Origin: Hypomyces perniciosus
Lineage: Eukaryota; Ascomycota; Sordariomycetes; Hypocreales; Hypocreaceae
DNA: 64,000 nucleotides
NCBI GenBank assembly: GCA_008477525.1
Contig: SPDT01000005.1
Span: 1,736,001 to 1,800,000, forward strand
Direction: 5' to 3'
Both the position numbers and the translations under genes were made by a program. Shown piece after piece: positions 46,614 to 56,552 of this stretch (positions are counted from its first letter, which is position 1; every line of letters begins with the position of its first letter). The notes beneath the pieces are model-generated. The model was not told the DNA's origin. It searched no databases and was given only the letters and a program-made list of their open reading frames with translations.

Positions 46614-48335
46614 GACCGATTGCACGAGCTCTTGTGATGTTTTGCGGAGTAGAAATCAGGGGATGCGCCGCAGGATGCGAGAGCCACTGAAATAATACTG
46701 TTGGATCAGCCACTGTACAAGTACGACGTGAGATAGGTACCGATGAACACCGGACCACAGTGTGGCAAAGCAGTCGGAAACGCCGACTGTAATTGATTCC
46801 CAGGGAACGAACCAACATACCTGGAATGGAAATAATGGCGAAAGAGTTTAGAGTTGCACGGCCGCGAAATGTGTTGTTGGTGAGCAACAGGGTTCGTATA
46901 AGTAATAATACTACTACCACTACAGGGTCGTCGAGGGAAGGGCTTGGCTCGGCTATGGAGAGAACTCACTTATCAGTCGCTGTCCAACAAGCGGGCAGGG
47001 ATCGGCAAACCCCTGTGCACCCGCCATGCACAACAGATCAGTCTCCATGATCAGATAATCAAATATTCCTTAGTGCGAAGTAGCGCCTATCGAGCAGCCA
47101 ATGCCCGGGCTGTCGTGTGGTAACTCGGGCATTTCGAAGCTTGTCACAGTGCTTGTTCACAGTTTAGTGGCGGGAGATCGATCCGTGTTTTCATAAGGAG
47201 ATTGGGAGAATCAAGACACAGCGGGGCTCGCCCGTCGTGAGACTTCTTCATGCTTTCGTGTTGGGCTGGACGGCGAGTCAAGTGCTGTTTCAAAGGCCAA
47301 GTCCATTGGTGAGGAGGATGCAGGCTGGGTTTGTCCCAGGGTCCGGGAGTGCGGATTTGCTACCACGGAAAAAAAAGGCACAGGTAGGTTTTAGCAATGA
47401 AACAGGTACTAGACCCTTTGAGGCCCCTTTACCTCTTGCAGAACAAGGGTGAGTATTCCAGGTATGAGGACAGAGGGCAGCCAACTCGACTTCAATATGC
47501 AAGTCCTCGGAGATACATTGCAAAAAGAGTTTGACAGCAGCAGTTGTGCCAATACAAAGTAGTTAGGTACGAATACTCCGCCCAGGCTAAGGTTGTTTGG
47601 GCTTATTTTTGAGGCAGTGCTCGTTTCTATAATGGCCTAATCACTTGTGCATTTTTGGGCCTGTGACGTGGGTTTCCACCAAGTAGTATCTAAGGCTGAG
47701 GTCCAGTTTTAGGGCTCCGTGCTTCGTAATTCGGCCAATAGTAATTCAAATACTACTACTACTACTCCGTACTACGATGTACTTGGATGCGCACGACAAG
47801 GAAGCTCCCGCACTGGTCCCTGTTTGTCTTGCGTACGAGGAGGCATATTCGGAAATCTTCCACTTATTCCACATAGAAGATGATTGTGCTTTTGAAAACC
47901 AGTGCTGGTAATACTAAGATGGAACCGCAGACTACCTAGTATTATTACTACCAAGTACTCCGTACATCACGAAGGATCCCCCCGCACAATTAGTTTTCGC
48001 ACTGTTCGAATACGATACGACAGCGTCTTAAAGTGCAGATTACGGAGTAAGGTAAGACCTAATAAACACTATCTCCTAATAGTACTATTCTGTCGGGACA
48101 GTGTCATTTGGGGTCTATCTTGTTAACCCCCACTTGCCGGTATTCTGCTCGGCACTTTGGTACTACTCTGTACTAGTACTAACAGTACTGTCAGCACGAA
48201 GGAACAGATGGAATGGAGTACTTCGTATGTACGAAGTCCATTGCCACATAGCGTTACACATGATCATGGAAGCCGATCTCTCGCTCTACTCCGTAGTGTT
48301 GTCAGAATGCAGCTGACCCCGGACTGCCCTCATCC
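46614..48335. other. Long divergent intergenic region
   Basis: About 1.7 kb between the bZIP start and the acyltransferase start, with four TACGGAGTA/TACTCCGTA copies (47763, 47956, 48041 and 48287). No credible gene is seen. Confidence 0.5.
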
Positions 48336-49515
48336 ATGTGCTCTGAAACCAACATAGATTTTCTCAGGAAGAGATGTGATGACGCCATGGCTAAACACGG
48401 TTCTCTCATTATTATTAGACATGTTCGTGGTGTTGCGCTGACGGCCCCTTGGGTCCTATGGTTGCTCTTGGCCGATGTGGCGCTGTCGTTGATGCTGCCG
48501 TTCAAAAGACTGACCCCGAGGCTCGTATACGATCTCTCGTCCCGGCTCGCAGCATCAGTCTGGACATGGATACAGTTCATCTTTGTGCACGTCAATGGCG
48601 CTGATATCGCCTGCTCTGGCGACACCCTTCCCGCCGGAGAGTCTGCGATAGTGATCGCCAACCATGTGGCATGGGCTGACTTCTACTTGATCCAGGCCTT
48701 GGCACAGCGAGCAACCATGTTAGGACGATGTCGCTATTTTGCCAAGCTCCAGCTGCGACTCGTTCCTTTCCTAGGTTGGGGACTCTGGGCCATGGGCATG
48801 CCCATGGTGAGCCGGACTTGGCTCAAGGACAAGTCGCAGCTGGACCATGCCTTTCCCAACATTGTCTCTGGGGGGTTCCCAACGTGTAAGTCCAGTTTCT
48901 GATAGCAGCCCATGCTGGGCCCAATTATTGACGCTGGAGCGGCAACCAGGGCTTGTTAGCTTCAGTGAAGCCACCCGCTTCAGCAAGAAGAAGTATGAAG
49001 AGTCCCAAGTGTGGTGCAAGAGGACGGACCGACCCCATCCCATGCACCTCCTATATCCCCGCACCAAGGGCTTCATTGCCACGGTTCAAACCCTCCGGAA
49101 AGCACCACATGTGAAGGCTGTATACGACCTCACGATTTTCTATCGGCACGGGGACAAGTTCCAGGAGGCTCCGTCGATGTGGGATACAATGAGTGTCCCA
49201 GGACTGAGCCAGGAAGCTGGGTACCAATTCTACGTACATGCACGCAGATTCCCAATGGAGTTGTTGCCCCAGAAGGATGAGGATTTGGCCAAGTGGTTGG
49301 AGCAACGATGGATAGAAAAGGGAGAGTGGTTGGAAGCCCAGAGACAGAAGTGCCTCTCATCATCAACAGAGGTTGCACAGAGCTACGGAGTAGATTACGT
49401 GCTAATCGACGATGATCAACTGTCAGTGTGCTCAACTGAGGAAGTCAGGAAGAATCAGAATCTTTTCCCCTCCCTAAAAATGCGTTTGATGGCCTTGAAG
49501 CACATGGTGCGATGA
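48336..49515 (+). CDS. PlsC-type lysophospholipid acyltransferase (AGPAT4/5-like)
   Basis: Exons 48336-48885 and 48950-49515 with a 64-nt intron (GTAAGT...ACCAG) give 371 aa. A hydrophobic N-terminal segment (LTAPWVLWLLLADVALSLML) should anchor it in the ER or a related membrane. Motif I of the acyltransferase domain is NHVAWADFY (the HX4D catalytic pair). Motif III reads FSEATRF where the family normally has EGTR. The acceptor-site block LLYPRTKGFIATVQTL and AVYDLTIFY match the AGPAT3/4/5 branch. Such enzymes acylate 1-acyl-glycerol-3-phosphate or related lysolipids with acyl-CoA; the substrate is not certain. The start at 48336 is the first ATG of the frame; MAKHGS at residue 18 is possible. 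One TACGGAGTA copy (49384) falls inside the coding part. Confidence 0.88.
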
Positions 49516-50726
49516 ATCTAAAGTGTCATTGGGGATCAATGCAGTCAAAGGGAAGCCGTGAATTGATGTCAATGGCACTGACAATCAACACCCGATCCGT
49601 TAAAATGACATAATTCAGGATCCTGCTCCGGTAATTGGACACGGTTATTCGATCCGTCGACTCGATGTTCACCGGCTATGCGTCATGATCCTTTCATCCT
49701 TTCATGATGGGTGGTACAGACCATTGCACACAGTGCCACAAGCCTCGTTTTCTTCCGTCTTCACGTTCTCGAAACAATGCTGTATTCCTTGCTGCCCAGT
49801 CCAAATACCCTTTTTTCTTTTTCTCCTAGCAGTCTGGCACAAAAGGGCGTTCGGGTTGCTAGGATGAAACGTCTATGCTCGTAATACACCCAAGATGCCT
49901 GGCTCTCTGAGCTTACCAAGCAGCATGCACACACAGTATCAGTAACAGCGCTGATCGAGGATGCACTCGATGCATTCTATGTATGTGTGTTTTGATGATA
50001 AATTAGTCTGTTTTGCTTACGTAGCTAGCATACTGCGGAAACATGTGCCAGGCCTAATAGCGGGTTGCAAGGCTCTAAAGCCTCTGAAAGCCGCTAGAAG
50101 CGCTGTTCGGGAGGGTTGGATCAGCCGTGTGAGGACCTTGGCGACGGTGTGCTGTGATTGGCCCACATACCCGTTTCCCCGCTTAATGTGTCATGGGGGG
50201 AAGACAACGCGAACCACGGCTGTTCGTCCACTTTATTAACGACCATCGTGAACGATCCGCTCTGGCTGAGCTGGCTGAAGACGTCTGCCCTCTGTCTGCG
50301 TGAGTCCCGACGACGATTGTCTCCCCTGGACAATTCTCCGCTCTCGAACGACGACAATCTCGCGCCGACAGGAGAATCGAGCCGTCTGTCGTCAGCCGTC
50401 GATCTGTCCAGTCGTCGCCTCTACGAGGGCCAGCGGCCTCGCACTCAACCTCGTCGACAGCCCCGTCTATCGGCCCTCTTGACTTGAACATCTATCGGTC
50501 CACGCCAGCGAGAGACATAACGAGCTTATGCCGGCGGCCTTCAGTCATGTATTCGAGCCTTACGGGTCTGTAGTGCTGGCTACCTGGCCAGACCCCGAGT
50601 CTCTTCTTCAAAACCGGCTCCCCCGCCGCCAGCACCATCTCGTCACCACTGGCGGCCCAGCTGCCGCACCAGCTGCCGGGTCCATACAAGGCACTTCGAT
50701 CCCCGTCTTGTTAACCTCTCACCACC
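49516..50726. other. Intergenic region and probable long leader of rim15
   Basis: About 1.2 kb. From about 50240 the sequence is C/T-rich, as expected for a fungal 5' leader. An ATG at 50528 opens a 68-codon frame that ends at 50734, overlapping the rim15 start by 8 nt; if transcribed it would be an overlapping upstream frame. No separate gene is supported. Confidence 0.5.
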
Positions 50727-53700
50727 ATGGATAAACCATCCGCACCCGCCTCGCTGGCGCCACCGGCTATATCGTCACTGCGCTCCCAGGCCACTGCCAT
50801 GGAACGGTCTCTGAGTCAGGATATCCGGGAAGAGCGTGAGGAGCTTCGTGAGGCTGCCGAGCAGACGCTCAACGCAATCGTGGACATCAACCTTGACGGC
50901 ACTATAAAATGGGTGAGCCCTTCGTGGACCGATGTTGTTGGCACCCCATTCGAGTCCGTCGATGGTGTCCCCATATCCGATTTGATAGCCAGTGAGAACA
51001 AGTCAATCTTCACAGATGTAGTCGAATCCATGAAGAGGGACGACTCCAAGAGTCACAGGGTTCGTTTTTCGATCCAACTTGGTCCTCTGTCCAAGCTACG
51101 ATCACTCGATGTTGTTCAGGTTTCTGGGTCCCAGGAAACCCCACCACCGCAAATGGCCGACCTTGAGGCCCAGGGCATCATGGTTTATGACAGCGTTTCA
51201 GGTGGAGAAAGTCATGTAAGTCTGCATGTGTTCCCAATAACTCCTGCATCTCAGCTAAGACACAGTCAGACGATGTGGATGCTTCGCCCGTGGATTCCTC
51301 ATGAGGTTCAGATCGATTTGCCTGTCGTCATCGTTGACTCACTAGGCTCTGGAGCCGAGATCCTCGCCAGTTACCTCACACAACTTGCAGAATCCACTGG
51401 CGAGGTTCCAGAACGACCAGAGCCACCTCCACCAGTCCTCTGCCGCATTTGTGAACGTCAGATATCTCCTTGGTGGTTTGAAAAGCACACAGACTTGTGC
51501 CTCCAAGAACATCGGGCAGAAATGGATGTGCAGATGGCCCAAGAGAATTTGACGGAACATCGACACGCCATCGTCAAAGTCCTCGATGCATTAGAATCAC
51601 GTAAGGGTCGATCGTTGGCCGGTGATCAACAAAACGTTACAGTGGCAGAATACAAAGGTCAACCAATTGGCCCGCCTCCGTCAACGCAGTCATCTCCTGG
51701 CACTTCGTTGGCACGTTCGAGGGAGAGAAACAGCGGATTTGGACATGCTAGAGCCCGTTCGTTCGCAGTCCGTCGTCCCCAGGCCCGTATCGTTGAGCTA
51801 CTGATGGATCTCTGCGATACTGCCATTGAAATTAGCTGCCCTGCTATCAAGGAAAGCTCATCGGCACAACATGGCAACTGGGATTTCCGCACCCAGTCCC
51901 CACAGTCAGAATCGAGAATATCACAGGTTCTTCAGTGGCAATCTCCTAGCTCAAATACACTAGATCAAGAGCAAGGCCTGGCTCTGCTCTGCGCCGACAT
52001 CGAAAAGGTTGCTAGAGCCAAAGTGGATGCTGTGTTCCGCCACCGGCGGATCATTGAATATGCAGAACGAATTCGCATTGAATTCGCCATTCTCGTACAA
52101 GACTGTATCGATGAGGCAGCGAGAAAAGCCGCCCGCATTGCTGCCGGCCGGTTTAGTGATTCCACCGAAGACGAAATGGAAGATTGTGGGCCAATGTACG
52201 CAGAAGATATCGGGGAGAGGAGCGAAGCAGAGGAGTCTCATCAAAGTCACGCTGGAGACGAACTTTTCGAACGTTCTCTAACAAGCCCATCTGCCTTGGC
52301 TGCAGCCTTACGCCAAGTTGATTTATCTTCCGGTGGCTATGGCCCATCTCGACCAACATCATTCGTTGGGTCTACTCGGTCTAGCAGCCCAAAAGAGTGC
52401 CCTACCCCACGGTCTCACTTTGGAGGCGCTGGGACTGCAAGCCAGTCTCGAGACTCGCGACGGGGTTCAACCCTCCCTGTTGAGAGCGATGTCGCTGAGA
52501 GTGAGGGGAGTTTACGATCATCGTCAGTCACTTCACGAGGTGCTCACAGGACGGAATCCCCCATTTCTGAATTTGGAGATCTCAGGCGTGCAGCGAGCGT
52601 TAGACAGCGCCATCGACGCAGTTTGGTGATACCGGGGGCATCTTCTCCTCGGCGTCAAGAGTCTCCTTCGCGGACAACCCAGCCGTCGTCTCCTTTGCGC
52701 ATTAAGCCTCGCGTGTTGCCTTTATCTCAGGAGGGAGTTGCCTCTCCTGAAGCATCACCTATGTTTCCAAGCAGTGAATTCAGCTCTCCTGTTGCTCATC
52801 CGACTCGCCATCACAGAAGGCAATCATCGGCAGCCATATCGGATTTCGTAATGAAACCGCCACCATCCCCGCGCCTCAATCCCAATCAGCTACCTCCACA
52901 GCCACGATCAACGCAACCTTCGATCAAGGACTTTGAAATCATTAAGCCAATAAGCAAGGGCGCTTTTGGTAGCGTCTACTTATCAAAGAAGAAATCAACT
53001 GGTGAATACTTCGCTATCAAAGTGCTGAAAAAGGCCGATATGGTGGCGAAAAATCAAGTTGGCAATGTCAAGGCCGAGCGGGCCATCATGATGTGGCAGG
53101 GACAAAGCGACTTCGTTGCAAAGCTTTATTGGACTTTTTCTAGCAAAGACTACCTGTACCTGGTCATGGAATACCTCAACGGAGGTGATTGTGCTTCTCT
53201 TATCAAGGTACTTGGTGGGCTGCCCGAAGATTGGGTCAAAAAGTACCTTGGCGAGGTTGTTCTAGGAGTGGAACACCTTCATGAGAGGGGTGTCATCCAC
53301 CGTGATCTCAAGCCTGACAACCTATTGATTGATCAGAAAGGCCATCTGAAACTCACTGACTTTGGACTTTCGCGAATGGGTTTGGTCGGACGACAAAAAA
53401 GGGCTTTGAATAGCGAGAATGCAGATTCGACGCCAGATTTGCTTAAGCAGGGACCGTTTGCCCGCTCAACCTCGATGGCATCATCACGATCCACGTCTCT
53501 TGACATTCATGGGCAAGTCCAATCTCCTAGCATGACGCCCCAAATGACCCCTGAGACTAGCGGTGTCGGGCACCCGTCCTACTTCAGCCTCGGGTCAGCA
53601 CAACCGGAGCCTCGCCGAGTGTCGAACAGTCATCGAAGCGACAGTGGTGGCAGCGAGACTTTGGCTCATATGCTCACTGCGTTCTCCCTCAACGATTCTG

Positions 53701-56552
53701 ATGCCGGTTCTCAGCCGTCGAGTGCCAAATTGATTGTGGACGAGGAGGCAGTCCTTCATGGGTCGCCAGATCTAGCACCGTATCAAACAAACACGCGGTC
53801 TAGTATAGATAGTCACAGTCGAAATTCCCTTCCTCCACCAAGCATGATGCCCCCTCCAATGGCGCTGTTCGATCCCGAAGATACTAATCGTCGGTTCGTG
53901 GGAACTCCGGATTATCTAGCCCCTGAGACCATTAAGGGTGACAAGCAAGACGAGACAAGCGATTGGTGGTCCGTGGGCTGCATCATGTTCGAGTTTTTAT
54001 ACGGAATACCACCTTTCCATGCCAGTGAGGCAGAGCAGGTGTTCGAAAACATATTGGCACGCAAAATTCAATGGCCCGATGAGGAAGATTGCGAGCCAGT
54101 ATCCGACGAAGCTAAGGATCTTATCAACAAGCTGCTCTGTATGGACCCCCCGCAGCGCTTAGGCTCTAATCGCGAAGAGAAACATGCCTCTGGTGGAGAG
54201 GAAATTCGGAACCACTCCTGGTTTGAGGGTGTCAACTGGGACACGTTGTTGGAAGATGAGGCCCAGTTTGTTCCTCAACCAGAGAACCCAGAGGATACTG
54301 AGTACTTTGACTCCAGAGGCGCGGTCCTTCAATCATTTGTGGAAGAAATGGAAGACCAGATGTCTCCTCAGCCATCGACGGCTAGTTCTGACTACCCGGA
54401 CAGACCGCACGATGCCCTCTCGCGCGTTCGTTCGCAAGTGAACTCGCTGAATCGAAAGCTAATGCCACTTCACATTCCGCCTCACGTGCGAGATCTTAAA
54501 TCAAGGCGGCTGAGTGAACCAATTGCCGCAGATGATTTTGGCCCCTTTTCTTTCAAAAATCTCCCGGTTCTGGAAAAGGCAAATAAGGATGTAATCCAAA
54601 AGCTAAGGGCCGAAGCTCTGGCTGTCCAAAGCAGCAAACAGTCCTCCGTTAGCCCCGGGGGGGTTGCAAATGTCCCATCTCCGGCACCGTCTTTAGAAGG
54701 CAGCCCCGTCTTACCAACACATGTGCAGCGAACGATTTCCAACGCAAAGGCCGGCAATCGACCTCAGTCTCCATCTGGCTTGAGCCATGCCAATTCGTCT
54801 CCAAATAGGGTTTCTCAGCCTTCCTCACCCTTGCTAGTCTCATTCGTGGCTGGACAGGGCACAGAGGGACGGAGAAAGGCATCGAGCAATTCTTCCAGTT
54901 TGTCACACCAGTCTATAGCATCATCGCTACTACCAAATACCGCCTTTGAAGTGCCGAAGGTGCCTCCTAGTTTGCAGAGAGCGGCAACATCAGCGGCCGC
55001 ATCGCCCATCAAACCCCGTAGCGGTGCCCCGCCACCTCCACTGGCTCTGTCACCACAGAAAGTGGTGACAACACCCCGACAGGGCAGTACACCGTCGACG
55101 AGTCGTTCCAGGTCCCTGACGGTGGGATCCCAAGAGGCAAGCCCTGTGGCATCGGACGTGCTTCAGCACCACCGCAACCGCAGAAGTCAGGTGTTTGACA
55201 TGTCTCCATCATCCTCTGACAACGAAGGAGACAAGCATAATGCCCTGCTCAGAGTTCAGCGTCGTCGGCAGAGTTCACGACGGCTTTCCCAGATTGCCTT
55301 TGACAGTGGGCCAACGTTCCGACCACTGGACGTGTTGATCTGTGAAGACCATCCGGTGTCTCGAATGGTGATGGAAAAGCTTCTGGAGAAGCTACGATGT
55401 CGCACTATTTCTGTGGCTAATGGATCGGAAGCGGTGCGATACTCGATGAGTGAGATCAAATTCGACGTCATCTTCCTGGAATACAAGCTCCCGCAGATTA
55501 ACGGAGCAGATGTGGCACGTATGATACGGGAAACCAAGAATGCCAATTCCCACACGCCAATTGTGGCTATTACGGCCTACCTGAAGGAACTCCAAGCACC
55601 ACATTACTTTGACTCGCTGATCGAAAAGCCCATCAGCTCATCCAAGCTCTCGGAGGTGCTGCGGAGCCTCTGCCAGTGGCGGCCTGAATCGCCGCAGCGG
55701 CCAACGACATCAACCGTGACGCATCCTATCCCACTCACCCTCAGAAGAACCAATGTGCGGGCGGCAGATGACAGTCCTACCTCCAGTATCTCAGCCTTTC
55801 CGGGTCGTCAGAGATCTTCCATGATATCAAGCCGTGAAGATTCCATCACATCGAGCATGTTTGGCGACTCGGAATCGTATACGACAGACGACATACCAGT
55901 GGTCATCAGCCGCAAGGCAACCGGGGAATGGGAAGAAGGGGGCGGTCTCGGTATCACCGAGGCGGATGCCGCCGCTACTGGACTCGAAAACTCACCGAAA
56001 GGCGTACCATTACTGCTCTGTCAACAATCGGCGCCAGCACAAATGGAGCTCATGCAACGCGGGGTTGACAAGTTGAAGAGCAGACGAGAGGGCTTAGATA
56101 AGAGGGCCACGGAAGGAACGGAGTCAGCAGATGACGAGGACGAGGAGCCAGAAGGCAGAAGAGAAACGCACATTAGACGGGGCAGCAAAGCCGTGACTGG
56201 TAAAGGCACATTGCCAAGCTCGAAGTTAGGAATCGAAATGATGCGGGCAGATAGTCACGACAGTGTCACAGTATCGGAAAGCACGTCGGAAGCTGTGACA
56301 CAAGTCGCGACAACTCCGTCACAGGAAATGGAAAAGCCAATGCTGGGAGAACCCGACGAGTCCGAGGCTACGCTAAAAACGCCGAGCAAGGCCGAGGTAG
56401 CTGGGTCAGAGCACGATGATGCAGACGGGCCCGGCAGTGTGGACGCAACGCCGCGACCAGTTGGTGCAGGTACGAGCCGGACTGAGGGTGGACAAGCACT
56501 CGGCAGGATAGACGGAGAGGAAGAGGCAACGCCGCGAGCCTTGGTTAAATAA
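50727..56552 (+). CDS. rim15: Rim15-type protein kinase with PAS and receiver domains
   Basis: Exons 50727-51215 and 51270-56552 with a 54-nt in-frame intron give 1923 aa. Domains in order: a PAS-like domain (about residues 45-130, NLDGTIKWVSPSWTDVVG), a zinc-finger-like segment (CRICERQISPWWFEKH, about 220), a Ser/Pro-rich region, the AGC-type kinase domain (about 715-1160) with GAFGSVY, catalytic HRDLKPDN and DFG, and a receiver domain (about 1512-1635, VLICEDHPVSRMVMEKL). Between DFG and GTPDYLAPE lies an insertion of roughly 170 residues, typical of Rim15/Greatwall kinases. Rim15 acts below TORC1 and PKA and promotes quiescence and stress responses through Igo/endosulfine. In the receiver the site of the phospho-accepting Asp is Glu (IFLEYKLP). 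The last 350 residues are disordered and acidic. Confidence 0.95.
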   Translation: MDKPSAPASLAPPAISSLRSQATAMERSLSQDIREEREELREAAEQTLNAIVDINLDGTIKWVSPSWTDVVGTPFESVDGVPISDLIASENKSIFTDVVESMKRDDSKSHRVRFSIQLGPLSKLRSLDVVQVSGSQETPPPQMADLEAQGIMVYDSVSGGESHVSLHVFPITPASQLRHSQTMWMLRPWIPHEVQIDLPVVIVDSLGSGAEILASYLTQLAESTGEVPERPEPPPPVLCRICERQISPWWFEKHTDLCLQEHRAEMDVQMAQENLTEHRHAIVKVLDALESRKGRSLAGDQQNVTVAEYKGQPIGPPPSTQSSPGTSLARSRERNSGFGHARARSFAVRRPQARIVELLMDLCDTAIEISCPAIKESSSAQHGNWDFRTQSPQSESRISQVLQWQSPSSNTLDQEQGLALLCADIEKVARAKVDAVFRHRRIIEYAERIRIEFAILVQDCIDEAARKAARIAAGRFSDSTEDEMEDCGPMYAEDIGERSEAEESHQSHAGDELFERSLTSPSALAAALRQVDLSSGGYGPSRPTSFVGSTRSSSPKECPTPRSHFGGAGTASQSRDSRRGSTLPVESDVAESEGSLRSSSVTSRGAHRTESPISEFGDLRRAASVRQRHRRSLVIPGASSPRRQESPSRTTQPSSPLRIKPRVLPLSQEGVASPEASPMFPSSEFSSPVAHPTRHHRRQSSAAISDFVMKPPPSPRLNPNQLPPQPRSTQPSIKDFEIIKPISKGAFGSVYLSKKKSTGEYFAIKVLKKADMVAKNQVGNVKAERAIMMWQGQSDFVAKLYWTFSSKDYLYLVMEYLNGGDCASLIKVLGGLPEDWVKKYLGEVVLGVEHLHERGVIHRDLKPDNLLIDQKGHLKLTDFGLSRMGLVGRQKRALNSENADSTPDLLKQGPFARSTSMASSRSTSLDIHGQVQSPSMTPQMTPETSGVGHPSYFSLGSAQPEPRRVSNSHRSDSGGSETLAHMLTAFSLNDSDAGSQPSSAKLIVDEEAVLHGSPDLAPYQTNTRSSIDSHSRNSLPPPSMMPPPMALFDPEDTNRRFVGTPDYLAPETIKGDKQDETSDWWSVGCIMFEFLYGIPPFHASEAEQVFENILARKIQWPDEEDCEPVSDEAKDLINKLLCMDPPQRLGSNREEKHASGGEEIRNHSWFEGVNWDTLLEDEAQFVPQPENPEDTEYFDSRGAVLQSFVEEMEDQMSPQPSTASSDYPDRPHDALSRVRSQVNSLNRKLMPLHIPPHVRDLKSRRLSEPIAADDFGPFSFKNLPVLEKANKDVIQKLRAEALAVQSSKQSSVSPGGVANVPSPAPSLEGSPVLPTHVQRTISNAKAGNRPQSPSGLSHANSSPNRVSQPSSPLLVSFVAGQGTEGRRKASSNSSSLSHQSIASSLLPNTAFEVPKVPPSLQRAATSAAASPIKPRSGAPPPPLALSPQKVVTTPRQGSTPSTSRSRSLTVGSQEASPVASDVLQHHRNRRSQVFDMSPSSSDNEGDKHNALLRVQRRRQSSRRLSQIAFDSGPTFRPLDVLICEDHPVSRMVMEKLLEKLRCRTISVANGSEAVRYSMSEIKFDVIFLEYKLPQINGADVARMIRETKNANSHTPIVAITAYLKELQAPHYFDSLIEKPISSSKLSEVLRSLCQWRPESPQRPTTSTVTHPIPLTLRRTNVRAADDSPTSSISAFPGRQRSSMISSREDSITSSMFGDSESYTTDDIPVVISRKATGEWEEGGGLGITEADAAATGLENSPKGVPLLLCQQSAPAQMELMQRGVDKLKSRREGLDKRATEGTESADDEDEEPEGRRETHIRRGSKAVTGKGTLPSSKLGIEMMRADSHDSVTVSESTSEAVTQVATTPSQEMEKPMLGEPDESEATLKTPSKAEVAGSEHDDADGPGSVDATPRPVGAGTSRTEGGQALGRIDGEEEATPRALVK

